Assembly (NCBI GenBank): GCA_965178125.1
Contig: OZ237740.1
Span: forward strand, 682,001-746,000
Reading direction: 5' to 3'
DNA length: 64,000 nt
From: Bilabrum cf. latius
Taxonomy: Eukaryota; Bigyra: Bicosoecida; Bigyra; Bicosoecida
Each line of letters opens with the position of its first letter. Positions within the stretch are counted from its first letter, which is position 1. Of the stretch, positions 45,752 to 56,880 are shown one piece after another. The translations under genes and the position numbers were made by a program. The notes beneath the pieces were generated by a model that was not told the DNA's origin, did not search any database, and saw nothing but the letters and a program-made list of their open reading frames with translations.

Positions 45752-45756
45752 CTGTT
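45752..45756 (+). repeat. Target site duplication of E1 (right copy, CTGTT)
   Basis: CTGTT follows the right end of E1, identical to 19632-19636. Confidence 0.9.
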
Positions 45757-46169
45757 CACATCCTATTAAAACAGTCTTTCTTGTAAAATATCCACCTACT
45801 GGAGATATATTTGATTTAGGTTCTGAATGTATTAATAACACTTTTAACTCTGATCATAAAGTCTACAAATACTGTATGTATAAGACTTGTGATGTATGTA
45901 ATAAACAAGTAAAGAGAAGTAGCTGGAAAAGTCATATTAAATCCATTAAACACGAATTAAATAAAGACATATTAAAAGATAAGAGTAGATGCACTGATTG
46001 CGATGAGTTCATTGAAAAACATAAATATAAAAAGACTTGTCTTAGTTGTTATAATAAAAAGAGGAAATACTCACAATGTAAGAAATGTGAAAAGTATCTT
46101 ATTAAACCAGGAGCCACTTTCTGGTTTTGTTATGACTGTAACTAGAAGAGAAAGAAATATAAGAAATAA
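45757..46169 (+). pseudogene. Zinc-ribbon protein of E2, 3' part (disrupted by E1)
   Basis: It continues the frame begun at 19,519. It contains CDVCNKQVKRSSWKSHIKSIKH, a C2H2-like finger, and three CxxC pairs (CTDC, CLSC, CKKC) plus a final CYDC. One TAG occurs near the end and the stop is TAA. The order of motifs matches the E1 gene at 34,328. As long as E1 stays inserted, the E2 gene cannot make a full product. Confidence 0.85.
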
Positions 46170-46177
46170 TGTTTAAT

Positions 46178-46185
46178 TTACGCCA
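46178..46185 (+). promoter_or_regulatory. E2 promoter motif TTACGCCA
   Basis: It lies 32 bp before the ATG at 46,210. The same core precedes three other E2 genes at similar distance. Confidence 0.6.
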
Positions 46186-46209
46186 ACATATTATATCGTC
46201 TTTATATAT

Positions 46210-46443
46210 ATGTACGACTTGAAAATTATAATGTCTCCCAAGTTTTTAAAAGCTTGTAAAAATAATAAAGTTATTGAAAAGGCTATAAAAGCTATAGAGG
46301 ACAATTTAAAAGATGAAATTAAATTATGTTTTGATGGCAATGAGTGGGATATGTCAAATGGATCATAGACTCTTTTTTATAATCTTCAAAGTAAAGAAGA
46401 ACGAGAAGAAATATTAAAGAAAAATGGAACAATTACAGCATAA
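46210..46443 (+). CDS. Hypothetical protein, 77 aa
   Basis: One TAG is read as Gln and the stop is TAA. It has basic and acidic helices (MSPKFLKACKNNKVIEKAIK). No family is recognised. The E2 promoter motif supports it as a real gene. Confidence 0.55.
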
Positions 46444-46490
46444 ACAACTAGAAGAAATAACAGAAGACAATATGTTATAAAATCGTTTAA

Positions 46491-46499
46491 TTAACGCCA
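46491..46499 (+). promoter_or_regulatory. E2 promoter motif TTAACGCCA
   Basis: It lies 36-39 bp before the integrase ATG, followed by the symmetric CTATATATATAG stretch. Confidence 0.6.
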
Positions 46500-46529
46500 A
46501 AATTTATATCTACTATATATATAGTAAAT

Positions 46530-48182
46530 ATGACTAATAAAGGCAAGACATACACTAGAGGTAAAATATCTTACACGTATGGTGATGAACCGACAAAAAA
46601 TCAAAAAGATAGTGATAATTTAGAAGCCACTATTAAGGGACTACTTGATAAAGGATTTGAAGAGGTACCAACTACCAAAGCAAGTATTAAAAAAATACCT
46701 TTATATTCTTATGTATCTTATGTAAGTAATATCAAGGGAAAGCCACTATTTAGAAGAGGTGGGGTAATTAACTCAATATAGAAGGATGGAGACTATTTCA
46801 CTTTATATAACTTAGTGAGTCGTGTTCATTTTAGCGTTCAATAGTCTAACCTAGTTCGTCTTTTTTATAAGATGACTAAAGCTTAGACGAAAAAACTTAA
46901 TAAACCAACCGGTAAATTAATTGAAGTAGAAGATGAGGACGACAAAGACAAATTTAATTATAAACCAATATTAAAGAAACTATATTATGAAGAAGGTAAT
47001 GTAGTCAGTCGTGATGCGTTATATGACCTAGCTAGACAAAAAGATAAACGTATTAAAAGACGACAAGTAGAAAAGTGGTTAAATAACTAGATGCTCCACC
47101 AATTGACCAAAAAACGACCTAAACAGTCAGCAGTAAGTTCTTTTGTACCTACTAAGCCTTTCTCAATTTACGCATTGGACTTAATAGACATGCAAAAGTA
47201 TTCAGACACTAATGACGGCTATAATTGGATATTAAATATAATGGATATATTCACAAAATACCTATGGAGTATTTCATTAAAAGATAAGACATTAGTTAAT
47301 ATAATTCGTGAGATGAAGAAACTATTTAAGAAACCTAATTGGAGAAAACCGACTGTTATGTTAAGTGATAATGAGTTTAATAAAGAGGCATATATTAAAT
47401 TTATGAATGACAATGACATAAAACCACTATTCACCATCGCAGGAAATCCATAGTCTAATGGTGCAGTTGAAAGACTTAATAGGACTATAAAAGAATAGAT
47501 TAGAAAAGACTTTGCTATTAAGAATGACAGTGATGGTGTTTGGCATACGTCATTATAGAGACTAGTAAGAGCATATAATAAGAGAAAACACAACACTATA
47601 GGAATGTCTCCACTAGAAGCAATGAAACCCGAAAATTTAGAAGTAGTTAGATCTAGAATTGAAAATAAGAAATTATCCAATAATTTCGACGGGAATGATA
47701 AAGATCTTAATGTAGGGGATAGAGTTAGAGTATTACTTGAGAAGAACAAGTTTAAAGGAAATTTATTTAATTGGTCTAGAGAAGTCTTCACTGTTAGATA
47801 GAAGACCAAACCAAGAAATCCTAAGTAGAGGATTAAATATAAAGTAATGGACAAAGAGGGAGAACCTCTTACTGGATTCTTTAATGCTTCACAGTTATAG
47901 AAAATAGACAATGTAGAACACGAAGATAAGGTAAATGATGACATAGACAAGGAAAGTGAAGAGCCTGAAATTGATAATGTTGAAGGTTTAGAAGTAGAAC
48001 CAGACACAATAGAGAAGTTTTTAGATAAAAGACAAAATAAAGATAGACTTATTGAATATTTAGTCAAATATAAGGGATATTCTAATAAGTTTAATGAATG
48101 GATTACCCGTAAGAAATTAGAATAGGATTATGGGAAAGACCAAATACGACCACTTGCGAAAGACTATTCTGATAGATAGAGA
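46530..48182 (+). CDS. Retroviral-type integrase with chromodomain (E2)
   Basis: The product has about 550 residues and the frame has some fifteen TAGs; the stop is the TAA near 48,187 after SDRQR. The triad is Asp217 (YALDLIDMQ), Asp280 (MLSDNEF) and Glu314 (NPQSNGAVERLNR). The Gln of PQSNG, strongly conserved in rve integrases, is a TAG (47451). The C-terminus RLIEYLVKYKGYSNKFNEWI is a chromodomain, which would steer integration to certain chromatin. The N-terminal 190 residues include a basic helix-rich zone. The end coordinate is accurate within a few codons. Confidence 0.88.
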
Positions 48183-48220
48183 TAATTAATCTAGTAATAT
48201 ACTTTATGGCATAATACCAG

Positions 48221-48300
48221 CGCCCCAAATTGCGATAATATATTAGGATATTAAGATATATTTCCGCAATTCTGGGCGCGTAGGTGTATTGATTTTTATA
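48221..48300 (+). repeat. E2 palindromic repeat, copy 6
   Basis: Forward orientation, 30 bp after the integrase gene, with the full conserved tail. Confidence 0.85.
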
Positions 48301-48415
48301 ATTTTATAATTTTATGTTAGCCAGTGTATAGATACGACTTTTGAAATATTAAATTTTTCTAGTATTTACCATATTAATATAAAACAAAGTCAAAGAAATT
48401 ATTTATAATAAGTAT

Positions 48416-49096
48416 ATGGAATTGTTAAATATAACAAGATACAAAAATAAAGACCTTCTAAAAAGAGTAGTCAAGTTAAGTGAAAAGTACAAGTGGTCTC
48501 GTGATGACTTAAAAATGTTATGGATTAACAAGCATTATTCAAGTTTATAGGGTGAAATAGATGATGAAGGGGACGAGATAGCAACTATAAATTTAGTGAG
48601 ACAACCGTCTAAAATAGAACCTATCTAGTTAAAACCTCCACAATTAGAACGACAATAGGCTATATTGGAAGATGTTGAATTAGATAGCGAAGACATAGAG
48701 GATAATAAAGAGGAAGACTATTTGAATGATACATATAGTGATACAAGTAGTGAAGTAGTGAGTGAAGTCATTGAAGAGAAACCAATTAAAGAGAAACCAA
48801 AACCAAAAATCAATATTAGTGATCTTACAGTGAGTGATAAACCTGAATATGTTTATTGTGTAGAGATTAATGATACAAAGGTATATTTTAACAAAAAGAA
48901 TACATAGACTTATCCTGATGCTTTAAGAAGAGGTAAATCACACGCTGATAAAATGAGAAAGCGAGTATTAGGACATCTTCATTTTGATGAGACCGATATG
49001 TATGACAGCAACTTATGGTATGCTAAAGTGTGCTGGGGTGATAGTGATAAAATTCATGATAACTTTACAAAGTTTAAAAATATCTTATTAAAATGA
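48416..49096 (+). CDS. Acidic hypothetical protein, 226 aa
   Basis: TAGs are read as Gln and the stop is TGA. The N-terminus is helical and basic, the centre acidic (SEDIEDNKEEDYLND), and the C-terminus folded (EYVYCVEINDTKVYFNKKN, then LWYAKVCWGDSD). It may be the distant counterpart of the E1 protein at 42,784. Function unknown. Confidence 0.58.
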
Positions 49097-49115
49097 CCAC
49101 TATATATATAGGTAA

Positions 49116-49622
49116 ATGAAAAACACAATTTGGAAGTTTTTAAATGAATACTTTGATGTCTTTAGTTTAATACTTAAAATACGAGACGAAAACCCTAGTG
49201 ATGTCATAAGTACTATAATAGCAATGTATGAAGAGAGCGAAATAGAAGACCCAAAAGAGATCCATAAACATATGAGTGAAATACGTCATAACTTGGAACT
49301 TAGATTTAAAACAAAGTATGTTGAAGTCCTAAGCACCGATCACGATGACAAAGCAGAAAGCTATCTCCATCTTAATAATATATTATGTAATATTGAAGGA
49401 GAGCAATATGTGGAGGATAGCAAAATCAAGATGTCCGAGAAAAAACAAGTATTTATAAAGACTTACGGTGATGTGGATAAATTCAACGAGACTGTCCAAG
49501 AGATGGAACAAGAAGACGAAAAGACTAAAACAGGAGTAGAAAAAGAAATAGATCAAAAGTTAAGTCTATTATGTAATACTTCTAAACAACCAGACAATAT
49601 TTGTCTAGATTATAAATTGTAA
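49116..49622 (+). CDS. Hypothetical helical protein, 168 aa
   Basis: The frame has no TAG and ends in TAA. It is largely alpha-helical and acidic. No family is recognised. It lies 19 bp after the previous gene and is preceded by the symmetric CTATATATATAG stretch. Confidence 0.6.
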   Translation: MKNTIWKFLNEYFDVFSLILKIRDENPSDVISTIIAMYEESEIEDPKEIHKHMSEIRHNLELRFKTKYVEVLSTDHDDKAESYLHLNNILCNIEGEQYVEDSKIKMSEKKQVFIKTYGDVDKFNETVQEMEQEDEKTKTGVEKEIDQKLSLLCNTSKQPDNICLDYKL

Positions 49623-49674
49623 TATCAGTATGTATTTTAATTATAAAAATACAAATTGACAGGTTAGATACGAC

Positions 49675-49755
49675 CGCCCCAAATTGCGGAAATATTATAG
49701 CTATTCAAGATATATTTGTGCAATTCTGGGCGCGTAGGCGTATTGACTTTTATAT
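49675..49755 (+). repeat. E2 palindromic repeat, copy 7
   Basis: Forward orientation, between two convergent gene ends; its tail overlaps the stop of the P-loop gene. Confidence 0.83.
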
Positions 49756-50388
49756 GGAATAGCCAAGGTCTAGAGTCGAACGAAGCTTATCGTGAAGCTA
49801 TTCGTAAGTATTATAAATGTAATAGCTAGAAGGGTTCAACTCTTTGATATAAGAGTTACGGTCTTCTAACATAGACTTCTATTTATCTACTTTCTAATTC
49901 TTTAAAGTCTTCTAGAATAGTGAATTAGATGGAAGACATACAACTATACTTTCTTTTTTAAATAACTCATTAGCTAGACTTAACTCTTTAGTAAAGAATA
50001 TTACTCTCTTCTCGCTACCTTCATTCAACCAGTTATCTTTTACCCATTGAAGGGCTTCTTTACTGGCTTTTCTATTAAGTATATTATAATTACCCCAATC
50101 ACTTTTTAACTTACATTCGTCTAGTTTCATAAGTAATTCGGGCTCCTAGACATATACTCCTAGAGTACTATCTAAATCAACAAGTAAACAGTCTTTAGAA
50201 CTAGACCGTAATATTTGACAAGCGGTAGACTTACCACTACCTTCAGGCACACAGATACATATTTTTTTACGTTTATGTAAAGGTTTATCCCATAACCACT
50301 ACCAACAAGACATACCACCAGAGTATGCTAGAGGTAGTAAGACACTTAAACCTCCTACAACGACACTGCTTGAACTGATTCCATCCAT
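49750..50388 (-). CDS. Membrane-anchored P-loop NTPase of E2
   Basis: The product has 212 residues and the frame has several TAGs. It has a Gly/Leu/Val-rich N-terminal segment, then a canonical Walker A, CVPEGSGKSTAC, at about residues 51-60, and a LLVDLDSTL strand. Homology to the E1 protein at 24,595 is clear from the same layout and the YNTYE motif near the end. A small nucleotide-binding enzyme associated with a membrane is inferred; whether host or virion membrane is unknown. Confidence 0.68.
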
Positions 50389-50431
50389 TTTATTATATTA
50401 ATAAAAAAGATATTTCTATAATTAAACTCAA

Positions 50432-51154
50432 TTATCCTGTTAAGAAAATACAAGGTACGACTTTATATTCTACTCCATTAGCATCAGTAGAAGTACCACT
50501 TGAAAAGTCTTCATCTACTAGAGCTTTTGCTACAATAGTCTAATCAACAGAGACTGGTTGAGGATTAGGCGCGTAGACATATCCACTATCAGAACTATTA
50601 ATTAAGTAATCACCCGCACTTACATCTCCTCCATTTTTATTTACTTTCACAGCTCCATCACCTAAAGATGCTACAAGTACTTTACCATCATCATGGTGTT
50701 CTCCTACATATACTCCAAAAGGTGGTGAATGTTGAGATGCTTGACTTACGACATATTCATTAGTTGTGGGTCCTTTATTAACTACACTATCAAGAGTAAC
50801 CACTGACCCAATACCAGCTGGTAAACTAGAAGCAACATCACTACAAGATGCAACATGTGTACCGGTAAATGATAAGAAGTTGGTTGCTGTCATAGTACTG
50901 GTTTGAGTTCCATCACCTGCGACATTAATTGAGATAGATGCACCTGCTGATGCTGAGTTTTTACCTATTCTCCATGTGAAAGACTTAGCATCTTCATTAG
51001 TACCACTCATAATATAGGGTAGTGATTGACCATTGAAGTTAAGTCCAAAGTTAGCGGCTCCATCAAAGCCTTCTGCTTTAATTGATTCTACTTCAATAGA
51101 CTTACTCTTTAATTCATATTCATTTTTGTTTAAGAGATTGTATATTCCTGCCAT
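50432..51154 (-). CDS. Fibre/adhesin-like protein of E2, 240 aa
   Basis: One TAG (complement at 50540) is read as Gln and the stop is TAA. After a short helical leader the protein is Ser/Gly/Val/Asn-rich and beta-structured (NSASAGASISINVAGDG). It has a C-terminal module GDYLINSSDSGYVYAPNPQP that resembles trimeric viral fibre heads and the chaperone-type ends of phage tail spikes. It corresponds in style to the E1 protein at 38,720. Confidence 0.58.
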
Positions 51155-51244
51155 TACTTATATTATATTAGCTAGACTAGATATTTTTTTTTTAAATTAC
51201 GAGATTTTAAAAAGTTAGTAGTATAAGATATAGTATAATACTAG

Positions 51245-51324
51245 CGCCCCAAATTGCGATAATATATTAGGATATTAAGATATATTTCCGCAATTCTGGG
51301 CGCGTAGGCGTATTGATTTTTATA
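51245..51324 (+). repeat. E2 palindromic repeat, copy 8
   Basis: Forward orientation, between two minus-strand genes. It is almost identical to the copy at 48221. Confidence 0.85.
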
Positions 51325-51397
51325 ATTTAGTCATTTTTAATATAGCCACCTCTTACAATGTAATATTTTTAAATTAAAATATTATAGTATATACCAT

Positions 51398-52840
51398 TTA
51401 AAGACTTCTTAATCTTGAATCTAACCAAGATATTAGAGTATCAAGTCTCTTATTAAGACCTGAACCTTCACCAGTCTTACTTTCACTTGCTCCACTAGAT
51501 GATTGACCTTGTGCTTCTTGTTCTTGTTCTTCCCGTTCTTGTGCTGCTCGTGCTGCTCTTGTTCTTGCTTCTTGACCTTTACCAAGATCTTCACCTGCAT
51601 CGCTTGCTACAAATTCTCCATCTGGTTGTCTTTCTAATAGTGTCCCTTCTGTCTCATCATCTAAAGGTTCATTACCTCTTGCTATCTATTCAGCAGCTTC
51701 ATTCATTACATCACTTAATGCGGCTTCTCTTCGTAAGTCTGGATCTTTTTCCTTAGCTCGTCTAAGTCTTTCTTTAAGTGGAGTTCCTGACGGTTCTGCA
51801 CGACTAAATGGGTTTGTTTGTCTTTTTCTAAGTGATAATTGTCTTTCAATATCTTTCTTTGCGTCATCAAACTTGATTCTATTTAAATTTACAAATCTAG
51901 TTTTACTGTCAAGTCCCGATTGTCTTCCAGTCTTAATATCTTGAAATAAGCTCTATAAATCATAATACTACATATCATCTATTGGCACACCATCATATTC
52001 ATCACCTAATAGTGCTTTAAGTCTATCTTTTAGTACTGGTGCTTTAGATGTGGCTTTTGTTTTATAAATATCATTTATTGCTTCCATTCTTTTATTAAGT
52101 ACATCTCTTTTTAGTTTAACTCGATCAGTTTGGCTTCGTAATCGTTCCAAAGCATAGCCTTTTGACTTTTTATCTCCTAATCTTTCTAATAGAGGTACTA
52201 TTTGTGTTCCTTTTGCTCTTTGTCTAACTTTTACAAGTCTTGATGCCATTGAATTAAGTTGAGCCTTAGAGAGACCATTTAAAGTTGAATCACTTACACC
52301 TCTCTCTTTAAGAAACTTCTTCAACTAGTCTACTGTTAAGTCATTCTCTAAGTCTTTGACATCTTTAGGTAAATTGTCTATCTCTTCTGCTTCAATAAAT
52401 AAGTTATTTAATGCGTCGTTAAGTTTTGACTCAGCTTTACCTTTTTGAAATAGAGTATTAGATGAGTTCATATATGGAATATTCTATATCATCTTAGCAA
52501 TAGCTTCAGCATCTTCATCAAGTAGTTCATTATCTTTAGCTAGTCTTACAACTTGATCTATATCTGCTACTTTATACTTTTTACCTTTCTTACTGTTATC
52601 TTTAACTCTTTTTAAAGTCCTTTTCATAAGATTTGCTATTCTTTTTAATTTTCTCTTTTCTTCTAATGGCATAAAGTCCTCTTCTAATTGAATTTTTTGT
52701 TTTCGTTTAGCTTCTCCTATAGCTGCTCTTATGGCTCTCTCTTCGTTTCTTACCTTTCGTCTTGCTTGACTTGTAGGGGCTCTACTTTCCACAAGTCCAT
52801 CGAGTAAGTCTTCCAATACTGCTGTTTTTTTTTTAGACAT
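51398..52840 (-). CDS. Long Arg/Lys-rich coiled protein, 480 aa (virion-associated candidate)
   Basis: Reading TAG as Gln joins the pieces into one frame from MSKKKTAVLEDLL to TAA. The first 250 residues are basic helices; the last 100 are acidic with Ala/Glu/Gln low complexity. It stands between the fibre-like and basic proteins, as the 692-residue protein does in E1. A structural or scaffold role is inferred from position. Confidence 0.63.
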
Positions 52841-52879
52841 CGTATAATTATATTATGATAATAGATAATATTATTAAAT

Positions 52880-53323
52880 TTACATACCATTTTCTTTTAA
52901 TATTTTACTTGCTTCTCCTAGACTTACGCCATACTTCTTCATTACCGCACTCACTAATTTACCTCTTGCTTTAGCTTTTGGATTAGGTTTCCTCTTACGC
53001 TTAGCCTTTCCAAGTCCTACAGTCTTAAGTGCAGCATCAAGAGGGACACCAACTTCAGGGGCTACAAACTTAAGACCTGTTCGTATTGCCTTTCCTACAT
53101 TACTTTTAATACCTTTTTTAATTGTTCGCCCTACTTTCTTGAATTTACGACCTACTTTTTTAAAAAAGCGTCCAACTTTTGAACCACCTTGAACACCATT
53201 CATTTGATAGTCTTCAAATAATTCAAGTAGTTTTTGCTTAAATTCGTCTTTTAAATTGTTGACTTTGGCATTAGAGGGTGATTTACCTAGTTGCTATAGT
53301 CTTTGTCTTATAAAATCGTCCAT
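52880..53323 (-). CDS. Small basic protein with GG site (core-protein candidate, E2)
   Basis: The product has 147 residues and the frame has several TAGs in its first third. It has a helical leader, then GVQGGSKVGRFFKKVGRKFKK, a highly basic amphipathic zone, then a Lys/Arg-rich linker and a C-terminal helix. It occupies the same place as the LxGG protein of E1. It is probably a DNA-condensing or membrane-active virion protein; inferred. Confidence 0.6.
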
Positions 53324-53357
53324 TATAATAAAGAACTATAATATTTCTTATTAATAT

Positions 53358-54137
53358 ATGGTTAAATTAACAAAGTAGTAGCTAAAGTATTATTCACGAT
53401 TTGATAATAAGATATTCAAGTCTTTTAAAATAAATAGAAGTGATATTTATTTAAATGGTTCATATTCATTTACTCATAATATGCTTTCACTTTGGGCTGG
53501 AGACATAGACCTATACTCTCCCGTTAAATTGTCTGATGTCAATAGTGTTATAAATGAATTAAAGACCTTAAGAGGTAGTAGATTAATACATATTTATAAC
53601 GTTGAATATGATGATAATGGCGTCTCTTTAGATACATTTCTTGATACTAATAGACCTAAAATATTAAAATCTTTAAAATAGTAGAATAATCCTATGATAT
53701 TCGTTGAAAGTTGGGTCTATACTGGATATATTGAAGAGGTTAGTATATTATATGATATTGGAGGTAAGATATTGAAAATGAAGCCTAAACAAGTAGCAGA
53801 TAGGATGATAGATGACATAAAAGACTTACAAAAAGAACGAAAATATTTCAAGATATTAAAAAGACTAGATGTTATATATGACGAATTAGGGCAAAAGAAG
53901 AAACAGGAAGAGATTGAACAACTTATAAAGAATCCCGATGTAGGCTTTCTTTACTTGACTATTACAAGATTAAAAAGTTTATTACTTCCAACAGTTCCAT
54001 TTAAATTAAAAAATAGAGTTATTGATAGACTTAAGAATGATGTACGTAAATTAGGACTTATTAAACCAGTTTATCAATACTTTAATACGTTCAATAGTAA
54101 AGATGTAAGTATTATAATTAAATATTTAGAAGACTAG
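53358..54137 (+). CDS. Nucleotidyltransferase-fold protein of E2
   Basis: The product has 259 residues. The YLNGSYSFTHNMLSLWAGDIDLY stretch shows the same GS...DxD motif as the E1 gene. The C-terminal helical half includes RLKSLLLPTVPFKLKNRVI. It is divergent from the basic-protein gene by 34 bp. Confidence 0.68.
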
Positions 54138-54187
54138 CTCAATAAAAGGGTCGTTAAATTAGTTTCACATAATTGAATACACCTAAA

Positions 54188-54247
54188 CGCCCAGAATTGC
54201 AGACATAATTTTCTTGATACTTATATATTTCCGCAATTTGGGGCGCC
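54188..54247 (-). repeat. E2 palindromic repeat, copy 9
   Basis: Reverse orientation. It is the first copy after the orientation switch, in a convergent gap. Confidence 0.83.
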
Positions 54248-54294
54248 CTATATTGTGAGATTTTCATTAGATTGACCCGAAAATGTAAAACCTC

Positions 54295-54366
54295 TAACAG
54301 CCTACGCGCCCAGAATTGCAGAAATATATCTTAAATAGCTATAATATTACCGCAATTTGGGGCGGT
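54295..54366 (-). repeat. E2 palindromic repeat, copy 10
   Basis: Reverse orientation, 50 bp after the previous copy. Confidence 0.83.
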
Positions 54367-54370
54367 CGTC

Positions 54371-54892
54371 TCACCAGTCACTATAAAATAGCTCGTCAAT
54401 GTCTTCTTCGTTAAGTTTATTAACTTTTTCTGTCGGATGGAGGGGATTATCTGGTCGTATGTCATGTAAATAGCACTTAAGTCTGAAAAATTTTAGATAT
54501 TCATAAATTAACTACATTTGAAAAAAGTCTTTTTTAAATAACCTTTCCCACTCAACGGATTGTTTAAATTGTTCTATACATTCATTTATTTTCATTGAAT
54601 TAGCATAGTCAAAGTTGAATGTTTTTAAGTGATCAAAAGAAGACGATACATATCCGTTATCATTTAACGTAAAGTCCATATCATAATAGTACTTTTTACT
54701 GCAATTGATAATACATTCTCTATACTTACGAGCAATTAGAAGACAAGTTATATAATTAGTATAGCAATCTACTCTATCAGTTGTCATCATATTACGCTAC
54801 TCTTCTGCTTTCTTATAGTACTAATTAACTTTACCTGAGTACTTATAAAATGATTTAATATATCTTTTTGAAATTAGAAGTTTGTGATCCAT
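54371..54892 (-). CDS. Hypothetical protein, 173 aa
   Basis: TAGs are read as Gln and the stop is TGA. It is helical, with several Cys and Tyr. It has no counterpart in E1 at this position (between nucleotidyltransferase and ATPase). No family is recognised. Confidence 0.58.
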
Positions 54893-55037
54893 TATTCTAT
54901 ATATTTATATGATATTTTAATCATATTCTTAAGACTGTGCACTCTAAAATGAATATTTGAAATGGCTACTTCTCACAATATACCTTTTGAACCCACTAAT
55001 TATTAGAAAAATAATAAATATTAACATATAGTATATA

Positions 55038-56105
55038 ATGTCATTATCATACGATGAAATACCAAATAGTCATTTAGTTGCTTTAAGAGAATACAAGCAC
55101 AAGAAGAGGAACAAAAGCGTCTTTTTTAGTGAAGATGTAGGGGAAAAAGTCATAACTCCAGAAGATATAAGTGATGATTTACTTGAAGAGTATTATGGAA
55201 AGAGAGCAATTAAATATGAGAAGAATAAAAAAGCATTACGTGAAGAGATGTGTAAGCTAGTGAATGGAAATAAAAAACTAGTTAGAAAGACTAACGAGTT
55301 AAGAATAGATGATAAGAGTTAGTTTGAAATAGTCCCATTCTTTGATGATGAGACCAAAAGACAAATACACTATTTAAGTGGTTAGGCTGGTGCTGGTAAG
55401 TCTTATATTGCTAAGTCTTTACTCAAGTATTATCATATGTTCATTCCAAAGAAGAGGGTTTTAGTCATTACACCAGTACAGGAAACAAATCCAACTTATT
55501 TAAAATATGGTAATTTTATTGATATTGATAAATTAGTAGCAGTAGATAGAAACGATAGTTATGATGACTTAATGAGGAAATACAAAGAAGAAAAGATATT
55601 CTTTAGGTAGGAAAAGAAGTCATTAGAACCTCATGAATTAATTAAAAGAGAGATAGAGATAGAAAGAATGAAACCAACAAGTAAAGACAAGACAAAGGCA
55701 TCATTTACCACTACTCCATTGTATGAAGAATGGGCAAAATAGGGTCCTTCTGTGGTGGTATTTGATGATTATGAAGCCTTAAACGGGGATAAAAAGTAGA
55801 GGGCGTTATTCTTAATTAAGCGTATAGGTGAAGTTGGAAGACATAGCTCAACAAATATGATAGTTATAAGTCATTTAACGAATGATTATGCGAATACTAG
55901 GTCAATAGTCATGGAAAGTCATAATATTATTTTATTTAAGAGAAATCTATGGAAATTTAGCAAATATTTAATGAAAGCATATTTAGGATTTGATGCAAGT
56001 CTTATAAATCGTGTTTATAAATTGTTTGGAGAAGGTAATAGATGGCTATGTATTAATAAGACTTATAATTTTATCACTTGTCCTAAATAGATGTTCGTAT
56101 ATTAA
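55038..56105 (+). CDS. FtsK/HerA-superfamily genome-packaging ATPase of E2
   Basis: The product has 355 residues; TAGs occur within the frame, including the Gln of SGQAGAGKSY (Walker A, near residue 114). Walker B is VVVFDDYEA near 238, followed by IGEVGRHSSTNMIVISH. The N-terminus is alignable by eye with the E1 ATPase (IxNSHxVAxxxYK...ISDDLLEEYYG). Confidence 0.87.
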
Positions 56106-56124
56106 TTTTCTTAGTATTAAGTAT

Positions 56125-56673
56125 ATGGATATAACCACTGCATTAAGTCCTGAAGAGGTACAAAGACTATACTTTACATTTACAAAGTAGCATATACCAG
56201 TTATAATGTATGAAGAAATAAGTGATACTAATAACATCAGACAATTTCTAGATGAAAATCCTTTATTTGTCCTTTATTATCCTAACTTAGTAGAAGGAGC
56301 AACAATGAGCGGTCATTATACTGCGGTCATATTTAATAAATCAAAGAATACTCTTTATTTTTGGGATAGTTATGGTCAATTACCTGATACTCATATTCCA
56401 GTTGTAGGTGGAGTCATAGACCCATAGAAGCTATATGATAGAAGTAGTCTTCTAATAGATCACGTATTAGATGCTGGTATTAATGTTGACTATTCAAATC
56501 AAAAGAATCAATTAATATCAAATAACTCTGCCACATGCGGGAGGTGGTGTGTGCTCAGGATATTATTCCATCACTTGACTAATGATTAGTTTAATAGTCA
56601 ATTAAAGAAGGCTTTTAAAAAGTATGGAGGAGGACTAGATAATGATGAACTTATTACTTTGATAATTAGTTAA
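56125..56673 (+). CDS. Adenain/Ulp1-like cysteine protease of E2
   Basis: The product has 182 residues. The catalytic His64 is in SGHYTAV, FWDSYG follows, and Cys138 is in NSATCGRW. It starts 19 bp after the ATPase stop. The Gln two residues before SAT in E1 is Asn here, so the oxyanion residue may be supplied elsewhere. Confidence 0.86.
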
Positions 56674-56757
56674 TATGACATATACCATAAATTTTTAGAT
56701 ATTGAAAATTGATATCTATAAGGTGGCCATATTAAAAAGACTAAAATATAAAAATGA

Positions 56758-56827
56758 ATACGGGTACGCGCCCAGAATTGCGGAAATATATCTTAATATC
56801 CTAATATATTATCGCAATTTGGGGCGC
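56758..56827 (-). repeat. E2 palindromic repeat, copy 11
   Basis: Reverse orientation, between the protease stop and the cargo gene stop (convergent). Confidence 0.85.
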
Positions 56828-56880
56828 TGGTATTATGCCATAAAGTATATTACTAAAAAAAAAAAAGTCTTTGAAGTCAA

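Noticed and set aside
19632-45756. Assembly chimera instead of a nested insertion
   Set aside because: Terminal repeats, target duplication and exact frame restoration across the site are hard to explain by misassembly, although reads should confirm it.
51499-51756. Leu/Val-rich plus-strand frame
   Set aside because: It is antisense to the Gln/Glu/Ala-rich end of the 480-residue minus-strand protein.
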